DNA from: Salinarimonas rosea DSM 21201
GTDB lineage: Bacteria; Pseudomonadota; Alphaproteobacteria; Rhizobiales; Beijerinckiaceae
Direction: 5' to 3'
NCBI RefSeq assembly: GCF_000429045.1
Contig: NZ_AUBC01000001.1
Span: forward strand, 251,744 to 315,743
DNA: 64,000 nt
Position 1 is the stretch's first letter; every line of letters starts with the position of its first letter. Positions 55,508 to 64,000 of the stretch are shown here, one piece after another. Made by a program: the position numbers and the translations under genes. The notes beneath the pieces are model-generated. The model was given only the letters and a program-made list of their open reading frames with translations, was not told the origin of the DNA and did not search any database.

Positions 55508-57766
55508 TCAGGCGAGGGCGCCGAAGAGTTCCGGCCGGCTACGCCAGAGGCGCCAATAGTCTGCGCGGGTGATCTTCCGGCCTCGCTCGGCCTCGTACAT
55601 CTCGATCTCTCGACGAAGCACCTCGAAGGGCGCCTCGAACCGCGCCGCCGCACCTTCGTCGAGACCATTGAAGTTGATGATCCAATAGTCTCTTGGCCGT
55701 CGGGTCACGTCGATTCCGATCCACCAAGGCGACAGCACGTCCGAGTTCGGTCGGCCGTTGACGTTGAGCGGCTCCTTCAGAAGCCGGCGCGCTACCGCAC
55801 CCGGAACGTCGAGCGGCCCGGACTTCTGAATTCCGATGAATGAGACATCAGCATTCTCCCCAAGCCGTCGCGCGATCGTGATCGGCAAGTCTGCGGTTAG
55901 ATCCGGATTGATCGCCGCGACCGCGAGCCCGTCCAGCATCGGCTCGTCGGGCGGATCGTCCGCGAAGCAGACGAGCGAGACGCGCACTGACGCGCCGTCG
56001 ACGATCCAAGGCTCGTCGGACCAGGCCTCGAAGATCTTCAGCCGATGCTGGATCGCCTCCAGCGTCAGCCGGTTGCGACCGCCGCGGATGGAGTTCGTCG
56101 CGACGAGCCCGGCGCGCTTCGACCGACCGTCCTCGATCTGCTTGCGAGCCTTGTCGAACCACCAGCAGACGAGGTCGGAGAACGGCGACATCCGGCCGGC
56201 GTACACCTCGCGGATCGTCTCCGTCTCCTCCGCCCCGAGCCCCGCAATGAGCTTCTTTCCCCCCAGGAACGGCGGGTTCCCCACGATGAACTCCGCCGCC
56301 GGCCACCCGGCCTCCACCACGCTCCCGTCCTCGCGGCGTGTAATCAGCGCGTCGCGGCACTCGACCGTGTCGAGCTTGCGCAGGATCGGGTCGGGGCGGG
56401 TGTAGATGGCGTTGCGGATGCGCCATTGGATGTCGCCGATCCAGATCGTGGTGCGGGCGAGCTCGGCGGCGAGCGGGTTGATCTCGATGCCGCGCAGGAT
56501 CTCGGGCCCGACCTCCGGCGCGCGCGGGGAGAGGCCGAGCCCCTCGCCCTCCTGGATCGCGCGCCATTCGAGGTCCTTCACCGCCTGGAGAGCGAGGTAG
56601 AGGAAGTTGCCCGAGCCGCAGGCGGGATCGAGGACGGTGAGCCCGCGCAGGCGCTCCAGGAAGGCGAGCTGGATCGCCTCGGCCTCCCCCCGCGCCTTGG
56701 CGAGGACGGCGCCTCGGCGGCTCGGGACCAGGCCCTCCGCCTTCGCCGTCGCCTTCTCCATGATCGCGGATATGCGCCCGCGCGCCGCCTCCCATTCGCG
56801 CCGCAGCGGGCGCAGGACCACCGGCTCGACGATCATCATGATCTTGCCCGGGTCGGTGTAGTGCGCGCCGATCTGCGCGCGCTTGCCGGGATCGAGGAAG
56901 CGCTCGAACAGCGTGCCGAAGATGGTCGGGTCGATCTCCGACCAGTCGAGCCGCGCTGCCTGCATCAGGAGGTCGGCGTCGCCCTGGTCGAGGTCGAGGG
57001 CTTCCTGCCCGTCGAACAGTCCGCCGTTGAAATGCGCGATGTCCTGCAGCGCGAACTCGCCGCCGGTGCGCATCTCGGCGAAAAGCTCGTCGAGGTTCCC
57101 CTTTGCGCGCTTCGGCCGCTTCTGCGCCCGGGCGATCAGCGCCTGGAACATGCCCTCGGGGAGCAGCTTCACGCTGGACGCGAAGAAGCAGAAGACGAGC
57201 TGGTTGACGAAGTGCGCCACGGCCTCGGGATCGGCGCGGCCCTGCAGGCGCAGCGCCAACGCGGAGAACTTGTCCGCCGCCTCGCGGGTGACGCGCTCGC
57301 GGGTGCGCTCGGGCCGGAGCCGGTCGGGATCGTGGAAGACGGCGTGGACGAGGGCGAGCTTCGCCGGGTCCTCGAGGTCCTCCAGCGCGATCTCGATGCT
57401 GGTGGCGACGAGGTTCGTCCAGGCGGTGCGGATGCGGATGCGGTCGATGTCGCAGGCGACCTGGAGCGGCGGGTTCTCCAGCGCGGCCGCGTAGCGCACG
57501 AGCTGGTCCATCGCCGCATCGAGATTGCGCTTCTTCTTCTTGTATTCCCAGGCGAAGAAGCCGCGCTTCCAGACGTCGGCGAAGCCCTCCCCGCCCCCGG
57601 TCTTGGCCGCGCCCTTCTCGAAAGCGTAGGCCTCGCCCGTCGCGTCGCCGGCGGCCGGCGTGGGATGATCCACGAGCCGGCACAGGTCGATGAAATGCTC
57701 CTGCGCCGCCTGCCTCTCGGTGAGCGTGGCGGCGGACCATTTGGCGATGAACTCGCGGGGCGTCAT
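55508..57766 (-). pseudogene. MmeI-like type II restriction-modification enzyme, main part (frameshifted at its 3' end)
   Basis: A 752-codon frame. The N-terminal nuclease has Asp64, Glu74 and Lys76 in the order D-x9-E-x-K (FADVWKRGFFAWEYKKKK), matching the MmeI catalytic site. The methyltransferase has motif I DPACGSGNFLYLALQA near residue 379 and motif IV VGNPPFLGGKKL near residue 495, for adenine-N6 methylation. It ends in RPELFGALA and a TGA at 55508-55510, while the family continues into the next fragment, one frame back. A single deleted base near 55511-55513 would explain it. Base composition at 55540-56200 is visibly less GC-rich than around it, suggesting acquisition. A sequencing error is the alternative. 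Confidence 0.8.
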
Positions 57767-57866
57767 GCGGGTGGCGACCGGGGAAGCGTCGGAACGAAAG
57801 GTGGACGCTTCCTCATATCACGCACGGGCGGCCTGAACAGCCCCGCACGCTCACCCGACTACCCCC

Positions 57867-58724
57867 TTACCCAGCCGCCGCGGCACCCTCCGGCTCCGGC
57901 TCCACCACCCGCCGGTACAGCCGCCACGTCGCGTGCCCCAGCGCCGGGAGCACGATCAGGAGCCCCAGGAAGAACGGCACGATCGCGAGCACGAGCAGCG
58001 CCACGATGAAGGCCGCCCAGCCGAGCATCGGCTTGGGGTTCGTCACCACCGCCTTCACCGAGGTGATCATCGCGGTGATGAAGTCCACGTCCCGGTCGAG
58101 CAGGAGCGGGAAGGAGACCACGGTTAGCGAGAACAGCGCGGCGGCGAGCACGGCGCCGACGATGTTGCCGACGACGAGGAACATCAGCCCCTCGGGCGTG
58201 GTGAACACGACGGTGAGGAACTCGCCCATCGTGGCGAAGGACTGGAAGCCGAGGAAGATCGCCAGGAGCAGGCGCACCTGGTACATCCAGATGATCATGA
58301 TGAACAAGGTCACGAAGGCCATCCAGCCGAGCTCGCGCTTCGATTGGCTGAAGACGACGCCGAGCACCGGCCCGAAGGCCAGCGCCTCGCCCGTCTCGCG
58401 CCGACGCGAGACCTCGTAGAGCCCCACCGCCACGAAGGGCCCGATCAGGGCGAAGCCCGCCGCCAGCGGGTAGGCGAGGTAGCCCATCCCGGAATAGGCG
58501 GTGAGCAGCACGAGGGCGATGCCGGCCAGCGCATAGACCGCCCCGAAGAACAGCCCGAACTGCGGCGCGGCGCGAAAGTCGCTGAGGCCCTCGGAGAGCG
58601 CGGCGCGCACGTCGTCCTGCGTGATGGCACGCACGACCGGCTCGGTGCGCCGGCGCGCATCCGTCTCGGCACCCGGCGCGCCGTCCGGCGCCCCGGCGAA
58701 ATCGGCGTTGGTTGTGTCGGCCAT
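57867..58724 (-). CDS. DUF2189 integral membrane protein
   Basis: A 285-residue protein with six to seven membrane segments after a hydrophilic N-terminus. VRAITQDDVRAALSEGLSDF and AGFALIGPFVAVGLYEVSRR are DUF2189 signatures, with VVSFPLLLDRDVDFITAMIT followed by SVKAVVTNPKPML near the C-terminus. Function unknown. Start MADTTNADFAGAPDG at 58724 is chosen because homology starts soon after; the frame is open far upstream only as shadow. It is divergent from the LysE gene. Confidence 0.87.
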   Translation of the reverse strand: MADTTNADFAGAPDGAPGAETDARRRTEPVVRAITQDDVRAALSEGLSDFRAAPQFGLFFGAVYALAGIALVLLTAYSGMGYLAYPLAAGFALIGPFVAVGLYEVSRRRETGEALAFGPVLGVVFSQSKRELGWMAFVTLFIMIIWMYQVRLLLAIFLGFQSFATMGEFLTVVFTTPEGLMFLVVGNIVGAVLAAALFSLTVVSFPLLLDRDVDFITAMITSVKAVVTNPKPMLGWAAFIVALLVLAIVPFFLGLLIVLPALGHATWRLYRRVVEPEPEGAAAAG

Positions 58725-58928
58725 GGTTTCCTTCCCTCGCCCTCGGAACTCTGGTCTCGTTGTCGGGTGCGGATCGTCGGTCTCGGGGGAAAGCCGAGGA
58801 TGCCCCATTTCCGGCCGCACGCAAAGCCCGTCCCGAGGCGATCGCCGCGGCGCGACCGCCGACGCGCGGCTTGCGTTCGGCACCCGTCCGTGGCTCGCTG
58901 CGGCCGAGCAGGAGAGGACGGACCACCG

Positions 58929-59552
58929 ATGAGCTTCGAGACCTGGGCGGCCTTCGCCGCCGCCTCCGCCGTGCTGCTGGTGATCCCCGGCCCGACCGTG
59001 CTGCTCGTCGTGTCCTACGCGCTCGGCCAGGGGCTGCGGGTGGCGCTGCCGATGGCGCTCGGCGTCGCGCTCGGCGACTTCACGGCGATGACGCTGTCGA
59101 TGCTCGGCGTGGGCGCGCTGCTGGCCGCCTCGGCGACCGCCTTCACCGTCCTGAAATGGGCGGGGGCCGCCTACCTCGTCTATCTCGGCATCCGGCTCTG
59201 GCGGAGCGGCGGGGGCGCCGCGGAGGCCGAGCCGCGCACGGCCGCGACGCGCCCGGGCCGGATGCTCGGCCACGCCTGGCTGGTGACGACGCTCAACCCG
59301 AAGGGCATCGTCTTCTTCGTGGCCTTCCTGCCGCAATTCCTCGATCCGGCGGGCGATTTCCTCACCCAGCTCCTGATCTTCGAGGCGACGTTCCTGGTGC
59401 TCGCCTTCGCCAACGCCCTGGCCTGGGCGGCGCTCGCCTCCCGCGCCCGGCGGCTGGCCGGGCGCCCCGGCGTGATCCGCGCGGTCAACCGGGTCGGCGG
59501 GACCGCGCTGATGGGGGCCGGGATCGCCAGCGTCGCGATGCGGCCGAGCTGA
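58929..59552 (+). CDS. LysE/RhtB-family amino-acid exporter
   Basis: A 207-residue membrane protein with six segments. VLLVIPGPTVLLVVSYALGQ near the N-terminus, LKWAGAAYLVYLGIRLWRSG, and LNPKGIVFFVAFLPQFLDPA are the LysE/RhtB signatures. It exports an amino acid or derivative, not predictable from sequence. ATG at 58929 is chosen by homology. The next gene starts about 110 bases downstream. Confidence 0.92.
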   Translation: MSFETWAAFAAASAVLLVIPGPTVLLVVSYALGQGLRVALPMALGVALGDFTAMTLSMLGVGALLAASATAFTVLKWAGAAYLVYLGIRLWRSGGGAAEAEPRTAATRPGRMLGHAWLVTTLNPKGIVFFVAFLPQFLDPAGDFLTQLLIFEATFLVLAFANALAWAALASRARRLAGRPGVIRAVNRVGGTALMGAGIASVAMRPS

Positions 59553-59663
59553 GCCGCCGACGCGTCCGCCCTTCGCAGGGGCTTCCCCTGGCGTGCCTCT
59601 TGCCTCTACGCTCGTGGTTGCGACCCGCGGCGAACGTGGGCGGCGTGAACGACGAGGGAGCGG

Positions 59664-61085
59664 ATGGCGGCGTTCGACGAGATGGATGGGGGCCAGGGGC
59701 CCGACGCGTGCCGGGCGGCCTACGGAAAGCTCAAGCGCTGGCTCGCGACGACGCCGCGGGACGTCTTCGACGCGCGCCGCAGCCAGGCGGAGCTGTTCTT
59801 CCGGCGCATCGGCATCACCTTCGCGGTCTACGGCGATGCGGAGACGACGGAGCGGCTGATCCCCTTCGACATCATCCCGCGCGTCATCACCCGCGACGAG
59901 TGGGGGCGCGTCGAGGCCGGGCTCACCCAGCGCGTCAAGGCGCTCAACCTCTTCCTGGCGGATCTCTACGGGCCGCAGACCGCGCTCGCGGCGGGCATCG
60001 TGCCCCCCGAGCTGATCCTGCGCAACGAGCACTACCGGCTCGAGATGCAGGGCGTCGCGGTGCCCCACGGCATCTACTGCCACATCGCCGGCATCGACCT
60101 GGTGCGCGTGGACGAGGACACGTTCTACGTGCTCGAGGACAACGCGCGCACGCCTTCGGGCGTATCCTACATGCTGGAGAACCGGGAGGTGATGATGCGC
60201 CTCTTCCCGGAGCTGTTCGCCCAGCACCGTGTCGCGCCGGTGGAGAACTACCCCGACGCGCTGCTAGCCACGCTGCGCTCGGTGGCGCCCAACACGGGCA
60301 AGAAGGACCCGACGGTGGCGCTGCTCACGCCGGGCCAGTACAATTCCGCCTACTACGAGCACTCCTTCCTCGCCGACCAGCTCGGCGTCGAGCTGGTCGA
60401 GGCCTCCGACCTCGTGGTGCGCGAGGATCGCGTCTACATGCGCACGACGGAGGGGCCCAAGCGCGTCGACGTGCTCTACCGGCGCATCGACGACGACTTC
60501 CTCGACCCCCTCGCCTTCCGCCCGGATTCGGTGCTGGGGGTGCCGGGCCTCTTCGGTGCCTACCAAGCGGGCAACATCACGCTGGCCAACGCCGTCGGAA
60601 CGGGCATCGCCGACGACAAGGCGGTCTACACCTACATGCCCGAGATCATCCGCTTCTTCCTCGGGGAAGAGCCGATCCTCAAGAACGTGCCGACCTGGCG
60701 CTGCCGCGACGAGGAGGCGCTGAAATATGTGCTCGACCACCTGTCCGAGCTCGTCGTCAAGGAGGTGAACGGCTCGGGCGGCTACGGCATGCTGGTGGGC
60801 CCGCACGCCACCAAGGAGCAGCTCGAGACCTTCCGGCGCAAGCTCAAGCACGATCCGTCCGGCTTCATCGCCCAGCCGACGCTCGCGCTGTCCACCTGCC
60901 CGACCTTCGTCGCCTCGGGCGTCGCGCCGCGGCACGTGGACCTGCGCCCGTTCGTGCTCTCGGGCGCGGACGGGGTGCGCGTCGTGCCCGGCGGGCTCAC
61001 CCGCGTCGCGCTCAAGGAGGGCTCACTCGTCGTGAACTCCAGCCAGGGCGGCGGCACCAAGGACACCTGGGTGCTCGACGGCTGA
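59664..61085 (+). CDS. Circularly permuted type 2 ATP-grasp protein (Anbu cluster)
   Basis: A 473-residue ATP-grasp enzyme of the circularly permuted type 2 (DUF404/DUF407). ELILRNEHYRLEMQGVAVPH, VDEDTFYVLEDNARTPSGVS followed by YMLENREVMM, LVVKEVNGSGGYGMLVGPHA and DLRPFVLSGADGVRVVPGGL with NSSQGGGTKDTWVLDG are family motifs. ATP-grasp enzymes of this kind are predicted amide or peptide-bond ligases. It heads a four-gene cluster with alpha-E, transglutaminase-like and Anbu genes, spaced 40-80 bases. Confidence 0.92.
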   Translation: MAAFDEMDGGQGPDACRAAYGKLKRWLATTPRDVFDARRSQAELFFRRIGITFAVYGDAETTERLIPFDIIPRVITRDEWGRVEAGLTQRVKALNLFLADLYGPQTALAAGIVPPELILRNEHYRLEMQGVAVPHGIYCHIAGIDLVRVDEDTFYVLEDNARTPSGVSYMLENREVMMRLFPELFAQHRVAPVENYPDALLATLRSVAPNTGKKDPTVALLTPGQYNSAYYEHSFLADQLGVELVEASDLVVREDRVYMRTTEGPKRVDVLYRRIDDDFLDPLAFRPDSVLGVPGLFGAYQAGNITLANAVGTGIADDKAVYTYMPEIIRFFLGEEPILKNVPTWRCRDEEALKYVLDHLSELVVKEVNGSGGYGMLVGPHATKEQLETFRRKLKHDPSGFIAQPTLALSTCPTFVASGVAPRHVDLRPFVLSGADGVRVVPGGLTRVALKEGSLVVNSSQGGGTKDTWVLDG

Positions 61086-61134
61086 TCACCGACGCCGCCA
61101 CCCGCCCGCGTTTCGCGTCACCACGGACGAGGCC

Positions 61135-62073
61135 ATGCTCTCACGCACCGCCAACAGCCTGTTCTGGCTCTTCCGCTACACCGAGCGGGCGGACTTCATC
61201 GCCCGCATCCTCGACGCCACCGTGCGCCTCGCGGCGCTGCCGACGAGCTACGGCGAGCGCAACGAATGGGAGAGCGCGCTCGAGGCCGCGGGTTCGGCGG
61301 AGATCTTCCGCGAGCACTACGGGGCCGTGACCGAGGACACGGTGCGCGACTTCCTGGCCTTCTCGCCGCACAATCCCTCCTCGATCCGCTCCTGCCTGGA
61401 GCGGGCGCGCACCAACGCGCGGGCGGTGCGCACCGCGCTGACGCTGGAGATGTGGGAGACGATCAACGGCGCCTGGCTGGAGCTGAAGAAGTACCGCAAC
61501 GCCGACATGAGCCGGGAGGACTTCGCCCGCTTCCTCGAATGGGTGAAGAGCGTCTCCCTCGACTTCGACGGCTCGGCGTACCGCACCATGCTGCGGAACG
61601 ACGCCTACTACTTCACCCGGCTCGGCGTCTCGATCGAGCGGGCGGACAACACCGCGCGCATCCTCGACGTGAAGTACCACGTGCTCCTGCCGCCGACGGA
61701 GCGGGTCGGCGGCTCGCTCGACTATTTCCAGTGGACCACGATCCTGCGCGAGGTGCAGGCACACACCGCCTACCATTGGGTCTACCGCGAGAGCGTGAAG
61801 CCCTGGCTGGTGGCGGACCTGCTGATCCTCAACAAGCAGATGCCCCGCTCGCTCGCCTGCTGCTACGAGAGCCTGGTGCGCCACCTCGACCTCGTCGCAG
61901 ATCTCTACGGCCGGCGCGGACCCGCCCAGCGCCACGCCAGCGACTGCGCGGCGCGGCTCTCGGCGATGCGCATCGAGGAGGTGTTCGGCCGCGGGCTGCA
62001 CCAATGGGTCACCGAGTTCATCATCGACAACAACAAGCTCGGCTCGGCCATCGCGGATCAGTACCTCACCTGA
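61135..62073 (+). CDS. Alpha-E domain protein (Anbu cluster)
   Basis: A 312-residue all-helical DUF403 protein. MLSRTANSLFWLFRYTERAD at the start, DAYYFTRLGVSIERADNTAR followed by ILDVKYHVLLP, and YRESVKPWLVADLLILNKQM with PRSLACCYESLVRHL are signatures. The family always accompanies circularly permuted ATP-grasp genes and is thought to form a complex with it. No enzymatic role is proven. It lies between the ATP-grasp and transglutaminase-like genes. Confidence 0.92.
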   Translation: MLSRTANSLFWLFRYTERADFIARILDATVRLAALPTSYGERNEWESALEAAGSAEIFREHYGAVTEDTVRDFLAFSPHNPSSIRSCLERARTNARAVRTALTLEMWETINGAWLELKKYRNADMSREDFARFLEWVKSVSLDFDGSAYRTMLRNDAYYFTRLGVSIERADNTARILDVKYHVLLPPTERVGGSLDYFQWTTILREVQAHTAYHWVYRESVKPWLVADLLILNKQMPRSLACCYESLVRHLDLVADLYGRRGPAQRHASDCAARLSAMRIEEVFGRGLHQWVTEFIIDNNKLGSAIADQYLT

Positions 62074-62113
62074 GGCGCGAGGGCGGGACCGGCGGTTCGC
62101 GGGGAGGCGCGCC

Positions 62114-63112
62114 ATGCGCATTCGCATCGAGCACGAGACGACCTATTCCTACGAGGAGCCGGCGCGGGGGCTGATCCAGGTCCTGCGCCTGACGCCGCGT
62201 TCGCACGTGGGCCAGCACGTGGTGCGCTGGCGTATCGAGCCGTCCCTCGACGGCGCTTTGCGCCAGGGCGAGGACGCGCTCGGCAACGTCGTCCACCGCT
62301 TCGCCGCCGAGACCGCCGGCGAGGCGCTGACGATCCGTGTCACGGGCATCGTCGAGACCGACGAGACCCACGGCGTGGTGCGCGGCACGGTGGAGCGCGC
62401 GCCGGATCTCTACTTCCTGCGCACGACGCCGATGACCGCCCCGTCCGATGCGCTCGCCGCCTTCGCGGCCGAGGTCGCCGGCGAGGCGGTGCGGACCGAT
62501 CCGCTCGCGGCGCTCCACGCGCTCAACACGTCGCTCGCGGAGCGCATGACGATGGAGCGCGGCCCCGCCGACGCGGCGATCGGCGCCGCCGGCGCCTTCG
62601 CCGCTGAGCGGGGCGTGGCGCAGGACCTCGCTCACGCCTTCGTCGCCGGCGCGCGCCACCTCGGCATTCCCGCCCGCAACGTCTCGGGCTATCTCCATCG
62701 CGGGGACGACGGGGAGACCGCCGATGGCGAGGAGACGGGCGGGCAGCCCCGGGGCACGCAGGCTCCGGACGCACGAGCCCAAGTCGCTCGAGCCCAAGTC
62801 GCTCTAGCCCAGGGCGCTCGAGCCGAAGCCGCTCGAGCCGAAGCCGCTCGCGTGCAGGGCGGCCACGTGCATGCCTGGGCCGAGGCGCTGGCGCCGGGTC
62901 TCGGCTGGGTCGCGTTCGATCCGTCCTTCGGCGTCTGCGCCGGGCCGCGCCACGTACGCGTCGCCATCGGCCTCGACGCGCCCGGCTGCGCACCCGTGCG
63001 CGGCGCCCGCTACGGCGGCGGCGCGGAGAGCCTCTCCGTACGCCTGTCGGTGCAGGACGCCGCGAGCGGCGCGCCGGCTCCCACGCAATCGCGCTCGCAA
63101 AGCCAGTCCTGA
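62114..63112 (+). CDS. Transglutaminase-like protein lacking the catalytic cysteine (Anbu cluster)
   Basis: A 332-residue protein of the bacterial transglutaminase-like family. The N-terminal domain begins MRIRIEHETTYSYEEPARGL and the core has GVAQDLAHAFVAGARHLGIP, ARNVSGYLHRG, HVHAWAEALAPGLGWVAFDP. In the family the nucleophile is Cys in GVCxDxAH; here codon 169 (62618-62620) is GCG, alanine. His253 and Asp269 of the triad remain. About 50 extra residues lie between the GYL and HAWAE motifs, made largely by a 15-bp tandem repeat. It is probably not an active peptidase or transglutaminase. It may bind substrate or act with Anbu. Confidence 0.85.
   Translation: MRIRIEHETTYSYEEPARGLIQVLRLTPRSHVGQHVVRWRIEPSLDGALRQGEDALGNVVHRFAAETAGEALTIRVTGIVETDETHGVVRGTVERAPDLYFLRTTPMTAPSDALAAFAAEVAGEAVRTDPLAALHALNTSLAERMTMERGPADAAIGAAGAFAAERGVAQDLAHAFVAGARHLGIPARNVSGYLHRGDDGETADGEETGGQPRGTQAPDARAQVARAQVALAQGARAEAARAEAARVQGGHVHAWAEALAPGLGWVAFDPSFGVCAGPRHVRVAIGLDAPGCAPVRGARYGGGAESLSVRLSVQDAASGAPAPTQSRSQSQS
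62771..62860 (+). repeat. 15-bp tandem repeat inside the transglutaminase-like gene
   Basis: Six units of 15 bases (62771, 62786, 62801, 62816, 62831 and a diverged one at 62846) built on GCTCGAGCCxAAGxC. In the reading frame they encode degenerate five-residue units of the type A-R-A-x-x, giving a helical, alanine/arginine-rich insert. The multiple of three keeps the frame open. Copy number may vary between strains. Confidence 0.85.
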
Positions 63113-63190
63113 CGCAGTCCGCGGCCCCGCCGCCTCGCGTCTCGCCTCCCGTCTCGCATCCCTTCCCGCCTCGCTCCGGACGCCCCGCCC

Positions 63191-63943
63191 ATGACCTACT
63201 GCGTCGGCCTGCTCGTCGAGCAGGGGCTCGTGATGATCGCCGACACCCGCACCAACGCGGGGCTCGACAACGTCTCGACCTTCCGCAAGCTCACCGTCAT
63301 CGAGCACCCCGGCGAACGGGTGCTGGCGCTCGCGAGCGCGGGGAACCTCTCGGTCTCGCAGACGGTGGTGAGCCTCCTCGAGGAGGGCCTGGAGGATCCC
63401 GGGACCGGCGCCGTCGCGCGGCTCGAGGACCAGCCGAGCCTGTTCAAGGCGGCCGAGCTCGTCGGGCGGGCGATTCGAGAGGTGCGTGCCGTCCACGGCC
63501 CGGCGCTCGCGGACGCGGGCGTGACCTTCGACGTCTCGTTCCTGTTCGGCGGCCAGATCCGCGGGGGCCCGATGCGGCTCTACATGATCTACGCCGCGGG
63601 CAACTTCATCGAATGCGGGCAGGACGCGCCCTTCCTGCAGATCGGCGAGCACAAGTACGGCAAGCCGATCCTCGACCGCGCGGTGCGGTTCGACGGCGAT
63701 CTCTACGACGCGCTCAAGATCGGGCTCGTGTCGATGGATTCGACCATGCGCTCGAACATCGGCGTGGGGCTGCCGATCGACGTCGTGGTGCTGCGCCGGG
63801 ACGCCTTCGTGCCCGAGGTGAACCGGCGCATCGAGGCGGGCGAGCCCTACTTCCAAGATCTGCGCGAACGCTGGTCGGCGGCGCTGCGGGCGGCGCACAT
63901 GGCGATCCCGCGCCCGCCCTACGGCCCGAAGCGTGGCGGGTGA
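63191..63943 (+). CDS. Anbu, proteasome-type peptidase (ancestral beta subunit)
   Basis: A 250-residue Ntn hydrolase. It begins MTYCVGLLVEQGLVMIADTR, in which Thr2 would become the N-terminal nucleophile after Met removal, and the conserved Asp of DTRTNAG and LTV segment with Lys (FRKLTVIE) follow as in proteasome beta and HslV subunits. SMDSTMRSNIGVGLPIDVVV and the MRLYMIYAAGNFIECGQDAP segment are Anbu-specific. Anbu forms ring or helical assemblies in related bacteria and its substrates are unknown. Last gene of the cluster. Confidence 0.92.
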   Translation: MTYCVGLLVEQGLVMIADTRTNAGLDNVSTFRKLTVIEHPGERVLALASAGNLSVSQTVVSLLEEGLEDPGTGAVARLEDQPSLFKAAELVGRAIREVRAVHGPALADAGVTFDVSFLFGGQIRGGPMRLYMIYAAGNFIECGQDAPFLQIGEHKYGKPILDRAVRFDGDLYDALKIGLVSMDSTMRSNIGVGLPIDVVVLRRDAFVPEVNRRIEAGEPYFQDLRERWSAALRAAHMAIPRPPYGPKRGG

Positions 63944-63944
63944 T

Positions 63945-63970
63945 TCGGGACCGCCGCGCTCGCTTCCCGA
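63945..63970 (+). terminator. Small hairpin after the Anbu gene
   Basis: TCGGGA (63945-63950) and TCCCGA (63965-63970) pair as a 6-bp stem and are followed by TTT. It begins two bases after the Anbu stop. The stem is short and the loop long, so it is only a candidate. Confidence 0.35.
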
Positions 63971-64000
63971 TTTACGTGCATGGCGGAATTCGGGCAACTC

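Noticed and set aside
63980-64000. ATG GCG GAA TTC start of a possible plus-strand gene at the right edge
   Set aside because: Only seven codons are visible and there is no ribosome-binding site, so it cannot be supported.

Overview
The window is a very GC-rich stretch of chromosome from an alphaproteobacterium, most likely a member of the Hyphomicrobiales (Rhizobiales) close to Salinarimonas or Methylobacterium. This rests on gene content and order, not on a marker-gene search: an aapJQMP-type general amino-acid transporter, a flgB-flgC-fliE-fliQ-fliR-flhB flagellar operon running straight into the cell-cycle kinase gene cckA, a CtrA-type box in the flagellar promoter region, PcaI/PcaJ, and periplasmic bacterial transglutaminase-like cysteine peptidases. 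No rRNA, tRNA, insertion sequence, prophage or CRISPR array was seen.

Layout. 1-3135: an MFS transporter (running off the left edge), thiL, two GNAT acetyltransferases and a membrane methyltransferase-like protein, all on the minus strand. 3396-7746: the aap amino-acid ABC operon with a hairpin between the binding-protein gene and the permease genes. 8069-9253: a cystathionine beta-lyase with an inverted repeat in its leader. 9257-12826: a flavin/PNPOx-like enzyme and a three-gene set (GT2, LAB_N membrane protein, GT39) that looks like a lipid-linked sugar transfer system. 13199-18662: carotenoid oxygenase, pcaI/pcaJ, a vapBC toxin-antitoxin pair with a perfect palindrome upstream, and a membrane sulfatase-fold enzyme. 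18889-22810: recA with an SOS-type promoter, then cckA. 22844-29408: flagellar export and rod genes, divergently arranged around a CtrA box, with an unusually long FliO. 29424-36822: a 1212-residue TPR protein, a BrkB-type membrane protein, the CCA-adding enzyme, a small membrane protein, a CoA pyrophosphatase and a DUF1285 protein. 37055-43916: a MoxR / DUF58 / DUF4159 / VWA-like four-gene operon. 44108-45758: two tandem transglutaminase-like cysteine peptidases. 45775-48730: gamma carbonic anhydrase, ArgE-like deacetylase and a LysR regulator. 48909-54694: a complete oligopeptide-type ABC operon. 54768-57766: a cluster of palindromes and an MmeI-like restriction-modification gene interrupted by a frameshift. 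57867-59552: a DUF2189 membrane protein and a LysE exporter. 59664-63943: the four-gene Anbu cluster (circularly permuted ATP-grasp, alpha-E, transglutaminase-like, proteasome-type peptidase).

How the parts fit. The most coherent regulatory picture is the flagellar region: CckA is the kinase at the top of the CtrA pathway, and a perfect TTAA-N7-TTAA box lies between flgB and fliO, so CtrA may control the operon that leads to its own kinase gene. The most interesting enzymatic system is the Anbu cluster, thought from comparative genomics to make, process or degrade peptide-type conjugates. Here its transglutaminase-like member has alanine where the catalytic cysteine is expected and carries a 15-bp tandem repeat inside the fold, suggesting that it has become a non-enzymatic partner.
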